A DNA stretch of 64,000 bases. Source: Clostridiales bacterium. GTDB taxonomy: Bacteria; Bacillota; Clostridia; Oscillospirales; Oscillospiraceae. The position numbers were made by a program, and so were the translations under genes. Under the pieces are notes generated by a model. The model ran no database searches. It worked only from the letters and a program-made list of their open reading frames with translations, and was not told the origin of the DNA. The stretch spans positions 1 to 64,000 of the forward strand of contig JALFAD010000080.1 in assembly GCA_022772525.1 (NCBI GenBank), in the 5' to 3' direction. This document shows positions 19,868-28,898 of the stretch, piece by piece. The stretch's first letter is position 1; every line of letters begins with the position of its first letter.

Positions 19868-22800
19868 ATGCGAACAAATGGAAAACGCCTGCTGTCGTTG
19901 ATGCTTGCTGTGCTGATGATTATCAGCATTTTGCCTGTATCTGCTTTGGCAGCGGGAGAAACCGAGATCGGCAATCAGTCGGAACTGGCTGCAATGAAAA
20001 GCGGCGGCAGCTATATTCTGACCCAGGATATTACATTGGAAAACTGGACCGCCATGGATTTACCGAAAGGCACCACTTTCAATGGTAACGGTCACACCAT
20101 TACTTTGACAGGGGCACCGCTGTTCGCCAACATGGAGGGCACGGTCATCAATCTGATCCTAAAAGGCAGTGTTGCGCAAACGGCAAACAAAAATACCGGC
20201 GCTCTGAGCCAAACCTGTTACGGTACGATCCGCAATTGCATCAGTGATGTAGCTGTGACCTACAGTGGAACCAGCAAATATATCTATGTTGGCCAGATAA
20301 CCGGATCTTATGAGTCCGGCAACAGCATCAGCAACTGCCTGATGCTGGGAAGCATTACCCCTGGAGCGTGTACTGCTTATGGTGCGGCAGGTGCGTCTTT
20401 TGCATCCTTGTCCATCAGTAACTGCGTAGCTGTTGGCTATGACAAGATCGCATATCAGGATTTTGCGGGTAATGTCAACGGAACAAATTGCACGCTGGTT
20501 GCAGGGGATTCCTACAACCCTGCGGATTATCTGGATTTCTTTAACACCTACCGCGGGGATGATCTGGCGTGGGAGCTGGCCGATGGCGCTCTGGCGCTGA
20601 AGGCCGAGGCGGCTGCCTCTGAAACAGCAACGCAGGAGCAGATGGCCGCATTGAACGAGGCGATTGCCGAGGCTGAAGCTGTGGACAAGACAAAGCTCTA
20701 TACCGCGAGCAGTTTGACCAGCTACAACAGTGCGCTGTCTGCTGCTAGGAGCAAGGCAGCGGAAACCGAGCCCACGGCATCCTCTGTGACATTGGCAACC
20801 ACCGCTCTGAACAGTGCTGTTGCCGGACTGACAGAACGGAATACTGCTGCCGTGGCGTTGCCGGACAGCAGTGTAGTTACCGTAACCCAGGATAATTTTC
20901 AGACCCTGCTGAAAGCGCCGACGGCTGGTGTTTATTACCAGTTTTCAGAAGATATTACGCTGAGCTCGAGCTATTGGATGGGATCGTATAATACCATGAA
21001 TGCCGTATTGGACGGCAATGGTTACACCCTTACACTGAACGGCGTTTCTCCCTTGTGGGGTACCATCGGTGAAAACGGCATCGTTCAGAATCTGGGCATA
21101 AAAGGTTCTGTGGCAGATGGCTATGAGCCTATTGGCAATCTGGCAAAACAATGTTCCGGTCTGATCGTAAACTGCTGGAGTGAGGCGGATACAACCAATT
21201 CTTCCAGCACTGTTACCGGTGGATTTGCAGCAAAACTGCTTTCCGGCGGCGCTGTTGTCAACTGCTGGAATACGGGCAGCATTACAACTAGCGGCAGCAG
21301 CCAGATAGGCGCGATCGTCGGCTCTGCGGAAGGAAACACCCTGATTCAGAATTGCTATTGGCAGGATGAAACCCGGAACGCTGTGGGAGCTGGCAGCGGC
21401 ATTGTAACGAACAGTAGCGTAAAGACGCAGAGCGAATTTGCTTCTGATGAATTTGTGGACCTTCTGAACAGCAACCGGGGCACATACGGAAAACAGTGGA
21501 ATATGTCCAGCACCGGCTATCCCTGGTTTGGAGAAGCGCAGGAGTACATTCCTGAGACGCCCGAAGAGCCAGTGGAAATTACCTTCACCTCCAAAAAGGG
21601 TATTGTCACCACCTTTATGAGTGACGAGGGGCTGACCATTTCTCTGAGTGATTTGGAGGCGTCAGATACTTACTATGCCGGTAAGCTGTCCATGGAAGGT
21701 GCTACCAGCTGGAGTGATGACGGGAAGAACCTGATTTACAACGATAACGAGCTTTATCTGAGCAACAAGACGGGAACCTATACGATCACCGTCTCTTATG
21801 GCGATGGTGAAAGCAGAAGCTTCAATGTCAATGTGGTGGAGCCGGCGGATGCCGTTGCCCTGCGGCTGGTTGTCGACGGTCAGGCCATCACGGACGGTCT
21901 GCTTACGGTTCAGGGCAGTGAGCGAATTGTGTTCTCTGCCGAGGCACAGTATAGCGAGGGCGGCGAATGGGAGTCCGTTCCCACCACGCTGCTGAGCTTC
22001 ACGACAACAGCGGGAACCGATGAAGCGTATGTCAACGGCTCTGTGTTCTATGCCAAAAAGCCCGGTTTGGTGACTGTTACCGCTTCCGGTCTGGGCCAGA
22101 CCGTTAACGTGGCGATTACCTCGGAATATGTAGCCGTAACAGCCATTAAACCTGCGCCCAGCGGCACCTATACTGTCCACGAGCGCAACGCCAACAGCGA
22201 TAGCTTGGGCAATTTCGTTGATCTGATGCTGGGCCATGGTGTGGGAAATGTTAACATCACCCCGGGCAATGCCAGCTATCAGGGCTGGACGCTGACATCC
22301 AGTGATACCGAGGTTGCCGAGTATGTGGATGCGTTCCTGAAAGCGGTTCTGCCGAAGAAGGCAGGTACAACCACGTTGACTGCAACTTCCGAAGATCCTA
22401 ATGTAGCGGTTAGCGGCACCAGCCAGATCACCATCCAGTATAAGAATCCTGTGACGGCTGTTACCTTCACCGACGAAAACAATGCGCTGACCATTCAGGA
22501 GGGCGAGACGCTTGATCTGCCCCTGACCTTCACCGGCACCAGCGGTATGGAAGATTACCATGTGACTGAGCCCGGCATGACCTGGAGCTTTGAAAGCAGC
22601 GACGGCGGCGAGGTCACCATCTACCGGGAGAGCCAAGGTGTGCTTGTGCGCACGGAACAAGAGTACTGTGTTGCCAATGATGCGTACAAGATTACTGGCG
22701 ACGCAGCTGGTACCGTCACCGTCACCGGTACCCCTGTGGATACCACTGGCGGTGCACAGAGTGTGACCTTCACTGTGACTGTGGAAGAGGGCGAGGAAAC

Positions 22801-24535
22801 AGCTGTTGATGTGAATGCACTGATTTCCGAGGCAATGCCTGCGGCCCAGAGCTGGCTGCAAGCAAACGGCGCCCAAAGCTATTCCTTTGGCAAAGAGTGG
22901 GAGGTATTCACGCTGACCCGCTCCGGTGTAAGCATTGACCAGGCGAAGATTGACGCTTACCTGGCATCTATTGAGGAGACTTATTCCGCAGAGACGATCT
23001 CCGACACAGCGAAGGTCCGAACCACCATCGCCCGTGTAGCGATCACCCTGGGCGCGCTTGGAAAAGATGCTTCCAACTTTGAAGGAATCAACCTCATTGA
23101 AATGCTGTACAACGATTTGGAGTCGAATCTGGATTCCAATGCCTACATCTGGGCGCTGCTGGCCATTGATTCCGGCGCTTACGAGATCCCGGAAGGCGCA
23201 GCCTGGACAAGAGACGCCCTGATCAACAAGATTCTGACATTCGCAGCGAGCAGCGGCGGCTTTGGCTTGAGCAACAATACGGAAGTCAGCGTGGATATGA
23301 CCGGTATGGCGCTGCAGTCTCTGGCCCCCTATTACGGCAGCAACACTAATGTACAGACCGCTGTGAACAACAGTCTGACTTATCTACAGAACGGTATGAC
23401 CCGTAATGCTGAATTCGGCAGTGCGGAATCCACCGCACAGGTATTGGTAGCGCTGACCGCATTGAGCAGGAACCCGCTGGCAGAGGAAAACGGGTTTGTC
23501 AAGAGTGTTGCCCGTAATATCATTACCGGCATCTGCACATACCGCAACAGCTCCACCGGAGCGTTCCAGTACAGTGGCAAGGATAATAAAATGGCAACCA
23601 TTCAATCCCTGTATGCGCTGGAATCCTATGTCCGCTACAGAGATGGGGAAAATGCCCTGTATGACCTGACCGATGCGGTAGTCAAAGTTCCTGCCGTGGA
23701 ACCCGCGGACCCCGTTCAGATTTCTGTAACCATTTCCAATAAGGGCACCCTGGTCATGGCGCAGAACACCGTTACCGTTACCGACCGGAACGAGGACGGA
23801 AAGCTGGATGTGGATGAGGCGCTGTATGCAGCCCACGAGGCGGGCTTCACCGGCGGCGCCGGCGCAGGCTATGGCTCGGCAGTAGGCAACTATGGTCTGG
23901 GCGTTACCAAGCTGTGGGGCGTTGAAACCACTAATGCTGGTTATTGGCTGAATGATGCCTCCTGCTGGAGCCTGGAGGATGAAGTAAACGCCGGCGATTA
24001 TCTGGTCGCCTGGGTTTACCAATCGGCAAACGGGGCGGATTCTTATGCCAAGTGGGACAGCACCAGTGCGTCCGCCACAACCGGCACGGCTCTGACAGTA
24101 TCTTTGCAGAAGGCAGGATACGACGGCGATTGGAACACGGTATTCTCTGCCCTGACCGGCGCAACAATCAAGGCATACAATGCGGATTTGACGGAAGCAA
24201 ATGTCTGCACGGCTGTCGACAATAACGACGGCAGCTATGCCGTGACCTTCACCACCGCCGGAGATTACTATCTGGTTGCCACGGGCAATGAGGATACCAT
24301 TCTGGTTCCCACGGTTTGCAAGGTCAGCGTGGCCCAGGGGGCGGAAGCCGTTCCGGGGGATGTGGACGGTGACGGTGTGGTCATGCTCAGTGATGCCATC
24401 GCTGCGTATACCGCTATGGCCGGTATCACCTCCCCCACTGCAGAGCAGAAGGAAAAGATGGATGTGACCAAGGATGGTCTGCTTCTCATCAATGATGTTA
24501 TGGCGATTTACAGGATGGCCGCAGGTCTGTCCTGA
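19868..24535 (+). CDS. Secreted transcobalamin-like protein: FIVAR/Ig-like regions, alpha/alpha-barrel (prenyltransferase/cobalamin-binding-like) domain, C-terminal dockerin
   Basis: Signal peptide RLLSLMLAVLMIISILPVSALA; barrel repeats SVDMTGMALQSLAPYYGSNTNVQTAVNNSLTYLQN; dockerin GDVDGDGVVMLSDAIAAYTAMAG...MDVTKDGLLLINDVMAIYRMAAG. Confidence 0.85.
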   Translation: MRTNGKRLLSLMLAVLMIISILPVSALAAGETEIGNQSELAAMKSGGSYILTQDITLENWTAMDLPKGTTFNGNGHTITLTGAPLFANMEGTVINLILKGSVAQTANKNTGALSQTCYGTIRNCISDVAVTYSGTSKYIYVGQITGSYESGNSISNCLMLGSITPGACTAYGAAGASFASLSISNCVAVGYDKIAYQDFAGNVNGTNCTLVAGDSYNPADYLDFFNTYRGDDLAWELADGALALKAEAAASETATQEQMAALNEAIAEAEAVDKTKLYTASSLTSYNSALSAARSKAAETEPTASSVTLATTALNSAVAGLTERNTAAVALPDSSVVTVTQDNFQTLLKAPTAGVYYQFSEDITLSSSYWMGSYNTMNAVLDGNGYTLTLNGVSPLWGTIGENGIVQNLGIKGSVADGYEPIGNLAKQCSGLIVNCWSEADTTNSSSTVTGGFAAKLLSGGAVVNCWNTGSITTSGSSQIGAIVGSAEGNTLIQNCYWQDETRNAVGAGSGIVTNSSVKTQSEFASDEFVDLLNSNRGTYGKQWNMSSTGYPWFGEAQEYIPETPEEPVEITFTSKKGIVTTFMSDEGLTISLSDLEASDTYYAGKLSMEGATSWSDDGKNLIYNDNELYLSNKTGTYTITVSYGDGESRSFNVNVVEPADAVALRLVVDGQAITDGLLTVQGSERIVFSAEAQYSEGGEWESVPTTLLSFTTTAGTDEAYVNGSVFYAKKPGLVTVTASGLGQTVNVAITSEYVAVTAIKPAPSGTYTVHERNANSDSLGNFVDLMLGHGVGNVNITPGNASYQGWTLTSSDTEVAEYVDAFLKAVLPKKAGTTTLTATSEDPNVAVSGTSQITIQYKNPVTAVTFTDENNALTIQEGETLDLPLTFTGTSGMEDYHVTEPGMTWSFESSDGGEVTIYRESQGVLVRTEQEYCVANDAYKITGDAAGTVTVTGTPVDTTGGAQSVTFTVTVEEGEETAVDVNALISEAMPAAQSWLQANGAQSYSFGKEWEVFTLTRSGVSIDQAKIDAYLASIEETYSAETISDTAKVRTTIARVAITLGALGKDASNFEGINLIEMLYNDLESNLDSNAYIWALLAIDSGAYEIPEGAAWTRDALINKILTFAASSGGFGLSNNTEVSVDMTGMALQSLAPYYGSNTNVQTAVNNSLTYLQNGMTRNAEFGSAESTAQVLVALTALSRNPLAEENGFVKSVARNIITGICTYRNSSTGAFQYSGKDNKMATIQSLYALESYVRYRDGENALYDLTDAVVKVPAVEPADPVQISVTISNKGTLVMAQNTVTVTDRNEDGKLDVDEALYAAHEAGFTGGAGAGYGSAVGNYGLGVTKLWGVETTNAGYWLNDASCWSLEDEVNAGDYLVAWVYQSANGADSYAKWDSTSASATTGTALTVSLQKAGYDGDWNTVFSALTGATIKAYNADLTEANVCTAVDNNDGSYAVTFTTAGDYYLVATGNEDTILVPTVCKVSVAQGAEAVPGDVDGDGVVMLSDAIAAYTAMAGITSPTAEQKEKMDVTKDGLLLINDVMAIYRMAAGLS

Positions 24536-24601
24536 TCGGCACAGTTTGCTGTTCGCTTACCGGGCAGAGCGTCTGCCCGAAGAAAGGAATGGAAAGGCTT
24601 T

Positions 24602-25234
24602 ATGAGAAAAACCGCCAGAATATGTTCCCTTTTGATGGCGGCGGTGCTGATTGCGGCGCAAACACCTTTCGTCGCCGCCGGGGAAGAGGAGCAATCGTCC
24701 CACGAATGCACAGCGGTTCTGCTGACGGTTGTGGATGAGCAGTCCCACACAGTGAGCTGCCCGGAATGTGGTGCGGCTGTGACGGAAGCCCACAGCTTTG
24801 GCGGCTGGAATGCCCAGGACTCCCAATGCCATGTCAGCGTCTGCACCTGTGGAGCCAGTATGACGGAAGGACATGCCTGGAACGACGGTGTGTTGGATGA
24901 AGCGGCTGGCGTCAGAGTTTATACCTGCACAGCCTGCTCCGCCAGCTACACGGAAACGGCAGAGACGTCTGAGGAAGAAATGGAAGAACCGTCCGAGAAG
25001 GAAACGAAAGACCCCCTCGGGGACGAACCCACGCAAATTCCGAAGTCCGCTCTGCCCGGCGATGTGGATGGAGACGGGGAGATTACAGCCGATGATCTGA
25101 AGATGATCAGCTCCATTTCTCAGGGAACGCTTCCATCCGTTACGGAGCTTCAGATCAAAGCCGCAGATTACAATCAGGACGGCTGTGTGAATCTGGCAGA
25201 TGCGGTGCTCATCTATCTGGTTCTGATGGGATAA
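24602..25234 (+). CDS. Secreted CxxC/His-rich protein with dockerin
   Basis: Signal peptide; repeated VSCPECGAAVTEAH, VCTCGASMTEGH, YTCTACSASYTE; dockerin GDVDGDGEITADDLKMISSI...ADYNQDGCVNLADAVLIYLVLMG. Confidence 0.8.
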   Translation: MRKTARICSLLMAAVLIAAQTPFVAAGEEEQSSHECTAVLLTVVDEQSHTVSCPECGAAVTEAHSFGGWNAQDSQCHVSVCTCGASMTEGHAWNDGVLDEAAGVRVYTCTACSASYTETAETSEEEMEEPSEKETKDPLGDEPTQIPKSALPGDVDGDGEITADDLKMISSISQGTLPSVTELQIKAADYNQDGCVNLADAVLIYLVLMG

Positions 25235-25269
25235 CAGGATCGGGACACAGCTTAAGAAAGGAATGTAAA

Positions 25270-27582
25270 GTGATGAAAAAAATCGTCAGCTTTTTGCTGG
25301 CATTGGTTATGATCCTGAATCTCGGGATCACAGCCTTTGCTGAGGGGACCTATACTATATCCCTGACTACTGAGGATGACACGGCCGATGTGTCGGAATA
25401 TGTCTATGTTACAGTCAGCGGCAGCCAGACTATAACATCGCCGGGGGCCCAGGCGTGTGTGGAATTTGATCCAGAATATCTGGAATATGACGAATCCAAA
25501 TCCACCATCGGTACTGCCTGCTCGACCTTTACCGCAAAAGCAATGAATCAGGCTGGGCATGACTATGTTTCCCTTGCCTTCCAGTCCCTTGGTTCACCCA
25601 TTGAGCTGGCGGCGGGGACCTGGTATACTCTGGCGTTCAAGACCCTGAAGGCTGGAAATACAACGGTTTCCATCTGGCAGAAATTCGTATATGACAGCAG
25701 CTACGCGGAGATCACCACGACTGCCACCGACACCGTTACCTTCACCATCACCGAGCCGTCTACCAATGTTCCTGTTACCGGTGTCACGCTGAATCAGACG
25801 GCACTGCCCCTGGGTGTTGGTTCTTCCAGTACGCTGACCGCTACTGTGGCTCCTGAGAATGCCACCAACAAGGCTGTCACCTGGACTACCGACAACGCTG
25901 AGGTTGCCACCGTGGCAGATGGTGTCGTAACCGCCGTTGCCGAAGGCACGGCAACCATTACCGCCACCACCGTTGACGGCGGCTTTACAGCTAGCTGTGC
26001 CGTTACGGTTACCGCGGCCGCTACAGCCGAGGGATATACCGTTTCTATGAAGGATTCCTCCGTCACAGCGGCTAAGGGTGGTGCAGCATCCGTAAATGTG
26101 ATGGTCAGTGGTCATTCCGATGAAAACATCACTGGATACAACGACTATGATGTGTATGTCACCTATGACAGCGCCAATCTGACCTTTAACAAGGACGCTT
26201 CCTCCGCTGCGGATACCGGTGCAACCATCGAGGAGACCGAGACCGGCACCATCCGCATCACGGGTCACGGCGATAACAAGGAATTTAGCGCGGCTGTAGC
26301 AACCCTGAACTTCACAGCCAACACTTCCGGCGCGCACAATGTGACCATCACCTCTGCCAAGGTCGATAACAGCGGCAGCGCCATCAGCAACGATGCTCCC
26401 GACGCAACAGTCGCTACGGAAACCACCGTGATCAAGGTTCCCTATTCTGTAACCCTGCCCACCGATAAGGGCTTCTCCAGCGAGCAGACCTCCGTCCTGC
26501 CCGGCGAGAGCTTCACCTTCACAGCGCCTTCCGATGCGGCCTATTACGACATTACTGTCGAAGTCGGCAAGAATACGGTTAAACCCACCATCAGCGGCAA
26601 TACCTACACCATTACCAATGTCGACGGCGATGTCGCGGTGAGCGCTGTGGGTAAGACCTACGATGTTACGGTTGCGGACACAACCGCAAGCGTTACTGCC
26701 GGCAATAAAGCACAGTATGGCGTAGACTACAGCTTTACCGTCACTGCTTCCTCCGGCAAGGTGATCGAGAGTGTGACTGCGACTGTCAACGGTACGCCGG
26801 TTACACTGACAACTTCTGGCGGACAGTATGTAATCCCTGGTAAGTCCATTACCGGCGCAGTAGTCATTCGTGTCACCGAAAAAGACAGCGGCAGTACCGA
26901 AACTACTACGAGCGTCACCATCACCGGCATTGATGTAACGGAAATTGAGGGTGGTGCTTTGACGCAGACTGTAACAGTTGGTCAGCCCTTCCCATTCCGT
27001 CTGATTAAGCAGTCCGGTTACAGCTACATTGTCAAGGTCGGCGGCATTGAGATCACACCCAATGAGGACGGCAGCTACACCATCCCCGGAACCATGATCA
27101 CCGCTGGCGGTGTCACAATTACCATCGAAAAGACATTGACACCTGTGGCTGAGGTTACCGTAACGAATTACATTCAGCTCGACGGTAAAGTTATGTGGCT
27201 GATTACGGCTACAGCTGAGGACAAAGTGCTGGCCTATGGTGAGGAAGGCACAATGTTCTGGTCGGATCAGTACGATGCCTACTGCTGGCTGGTAATCTCT
27301 GCGGAAAGCGAGGATGCGGTTAAGACTGCCGCTCAGGCCGCCATTACCGAAGCTACAGAAAGCGCTGTTGCAACCACAGTTGCTTATGACAAGGATGTCA
27401 ACCAGACCAACGCTGTGGATATCAATGATGCCCAGCTGACCTATGATATGTATCAGGCGAAGGCTTATGAGGACTTCACGAATGTTTCTATGGATAAATT
27501 CCTGGAGGCTGACGTGAACGCAGACAAGACCGTGAATACCGAAGACGCTGCCGCCATCGTTGCAGTGGTTCTTGGTAAGTAA
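25270..27582 (+). CDS. Secreted scaffoldin-like protein: two cohesin-like domains, BIG2, C-terminal dockerin-like repeat
   Basis: Cohesin-like ACVEFDPEYLEYDESKSTIG and YDVYVTYDSANLTFNKD; BIG2 VPVTGVTLNQTALPLGVGSSSTLTATVAPENATNKAVTWTTDN; DVNQTNAVDINDAQLTYDMYQ...ADVNADKTVNTEDAAAIVAVVLGK. Confidence 0.8.
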   Translation: MMKKIVSFLLALVMILNLGITAFAEGTYTISLTTEDDTADVSEYVYVTVSGSQTITSPGAQACVEFDPEYLEYDESKSTIGTACSTFTAKAMNQAGHDYVSLAFQSLGSPIELAAGTWYTLAFKTLKAGNTTVSIWQKFVYDSSYAEITTTATDTVTFTITEPSTNVPVTGVTLNQTALPLGVGSSSTLTATVAPENATNKAVTWTTDNAEVATVADGVVTAVAEGTATITATTVDGGFTASCAVTVTAAATAEGYTVSMKDSSVTAAKGGAASVNVMVSGHSDENITGYNDYDVYVTYDSANLTFNKDASSAADTGATIEETETGTIRITGHGDNKEFSAAVATLNFTANTSGAHNVTITSAKVDNSGSAISNDAPDATVATETTVIKVPYSVTLPTDKGFSSEQTSVLPGESFTFTAPSDAAYYDITVEVGKNTVKPTISGNTYTITNVDGDVAVSAVGKTYDVTVADTTASVTAGNKAQYGVDYSFTVTASSGKVIESVTATVNGTPVTLTTSGGQYVIPGKSITGAVVIRVTEKDSGSTETTTSVTITGIDVTEIEGGALTQTVTVGQPFPFRLIKQSGYSYIVKVGGIEITPNEDGSYTIPGTMITAGGVTITIEKTLTPVAEVTVTNYIQLDGKVMWLITATAEDKVLAYGEEGTMFWSDQYDAYCWLVISAESEDAVKTAAQAAITEATESAVATTVAYDKDVNQTNAVDINDAQLTYDMYQAKAYEDFTNVSMDKFLEADVNADKTVNTEDAAAIVAVVLGK

Positions 27583-27597
27583 AACGCATATCATGAG

Positions 27598-27651
27598 CCT
27601 TCAGAATTTCTGAAGGAACCTACGCACCTCCCCCGCTTTCAGCGGGGGAGG
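27598..27651 (+). terminator. Two adjacent intergenic hairpins without a U-tract
   Basis: CCTTCAGAATTTCTGAAGG and CCTCCCCCGCTTTCAGCGGGGGAGG. Confidence 0.55.
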
Positions 27652-27721
27652 TAAGCGGCATCTTTCGGGGCTTTACAGGTGCGGCCCCAAATTCGAGGCT
27701 TTGGCTGTAAATATCCGAAAA

Positions 27722-28768
27722 AACCATTTAGGAGGAATCCATATGAGAAAAATTCTGTCCCTGATACTGGCGGTTGTCCTGCTGCTGTCCTGTGTGCCTG
27801 CTGCTTTGGCGACAGACAATTCACGGGAATTTTTCTTTGAGCTATCCGTTGATGGCGGCGATACTAAGCAGGTTCAGCCCGGCGATGTGATCACGGTGGT
27901 GTTCAATCTGAACCGAACGGACAGTGCGGAACCTTATGATATGTACGCCATGCAGAATGAAATCCGGTATGACAGCCGTTTTTTTCGGCTGGTGGAAGGC
28001 AGTGCATTGCTTACCGATGGTATCCATACCACTGATCTCGGATTGCGGGATGAATACCGGGAGTTTTACATGAACTTTGTGTCCATGTCCGGCGGAGAAA
28101 AATGGGATGCCAGACGTTTGGTGGGCAGTATCCAGCTGGAAGTGGTCGGGCAGACCGGTGTGTCAAAAATCACGAATCAGGACTACCTGGTTTCTACTGC
28201 CAATGGCCAGGATCATTATGAGACCGCTTGTCAGGATGTGACCATCATTATATCCACTGACTGCACCGTAACGTTTGAATCCAATGGCGGTACAGAGGTT
28301 CCCAATCAAATTGTCAACTATGGTGAAAAGGTACAAAGACCGGAAGATCCTGTGCGCAAGGGTTATCATATCGAGGGCTGGTATACGGACATCGATATGA
28401 AAAATCTCTGGGACTTTGAAAATGACACCGTCCAGGGGAATATGACTCTGTACGCCAAGTGGGCAGATGGAGATCCTGCCGGTGGCTTCCAGTGGCTGTG
28501 GCTGGTGATTGGCCTGTTGATTCTGGCGCTGCTTTTGCTCCTGCTTCTTCTGCTGAGGAGAAAAACCGTGCGCTTTGAGACCGGCTGTGAAGCAGCAATC
28601 AAGAGTCAAAAAGTGAAAAAGGGCAGTTATGCGGAGCGCCCTGAGAATCCAATTCGTCCGGGTAGAACCTTTGTCGGCTGGTACAGCAACCGGGAAATGA
28701 CTGAAAAATGGGATTTTGAGAACAACAAAGTGAAAAAGAACATGACTCTATACGCAAAGTGGATGTAA
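27722..28768 (+). CDS. Membrane-anchored cohesin-like protein with InlB B-repeats
   Basis: Signal peptide; cohesin-like NEIRYDSRFFRLVEGSALL; InlB-type GYHIEGWYTDIDMKNLWDFENDTVQGNMTLYAKW; LWLVIGLLILALLLLLLLLLRRK TM. Confidence 0.75.
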   Translation, partial: NHLGGIHMRKILSLILAVVLLLSCVPAALATDNSREFFFELSVDGGDTKQVQPGDVITVVFNLNRTDSAEPYDMYAMQNEIRYDSRFFRLVEGSALLTDGIHTTDLGLRDEYREFYMNFVSMSGGEKWDARRLVGSIQLEVVGQTGVSKITNQDYLVSTANGQDHYETACQDVTIIISTDCTVTFESNGGTEVPNQIVNYGEKVQRPEDPVRKGYHIEGWYTDIDMKNLWDFENDTVQGNMTLYAKWADGDPAGGFQWLWLVIGLLILALLLLLLLLLRRKTVRFETGCEAAIKSQKVKKGSYAERPENPIRPGRTFVGWYSNREMTEKWDFENNKVKKNMTLYAKWM

Positions 28769-28773
28769 AGAAT

Positions 28774-28803
28774 CCCCCACCCGGATTTCTATCCGGGTGG
28801 GGG
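28774..28803 (+). terminator. Intergenic hairpin without a U-tract
   Basis: 12-bp stem CCCCCACCCGGA/TCCGGGTGGGGG. Confidence 0.55.
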
Positions 28804-28898
28804 AAGCCCAGGCTGGATTCTTACGCATGACTGTCAGGTATGGCGGCTGTGCGTAAAAACCCAGAATACCAACTCAACCTTATGGGAGGTTGTTACAG

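Noticed and set aside
21662-22876. 404-aa minus-strand ORF
   Set aside because: Antisense to the transcobalamin-like gene; no recognisable domain.
25594-27594. 666-aa minus-strand ORF
   Set aside because: Mirror of the repetitive scaffoldin-like gene; no RBS or motif, composition typical of antisense of Thr/Val-rich repeats.
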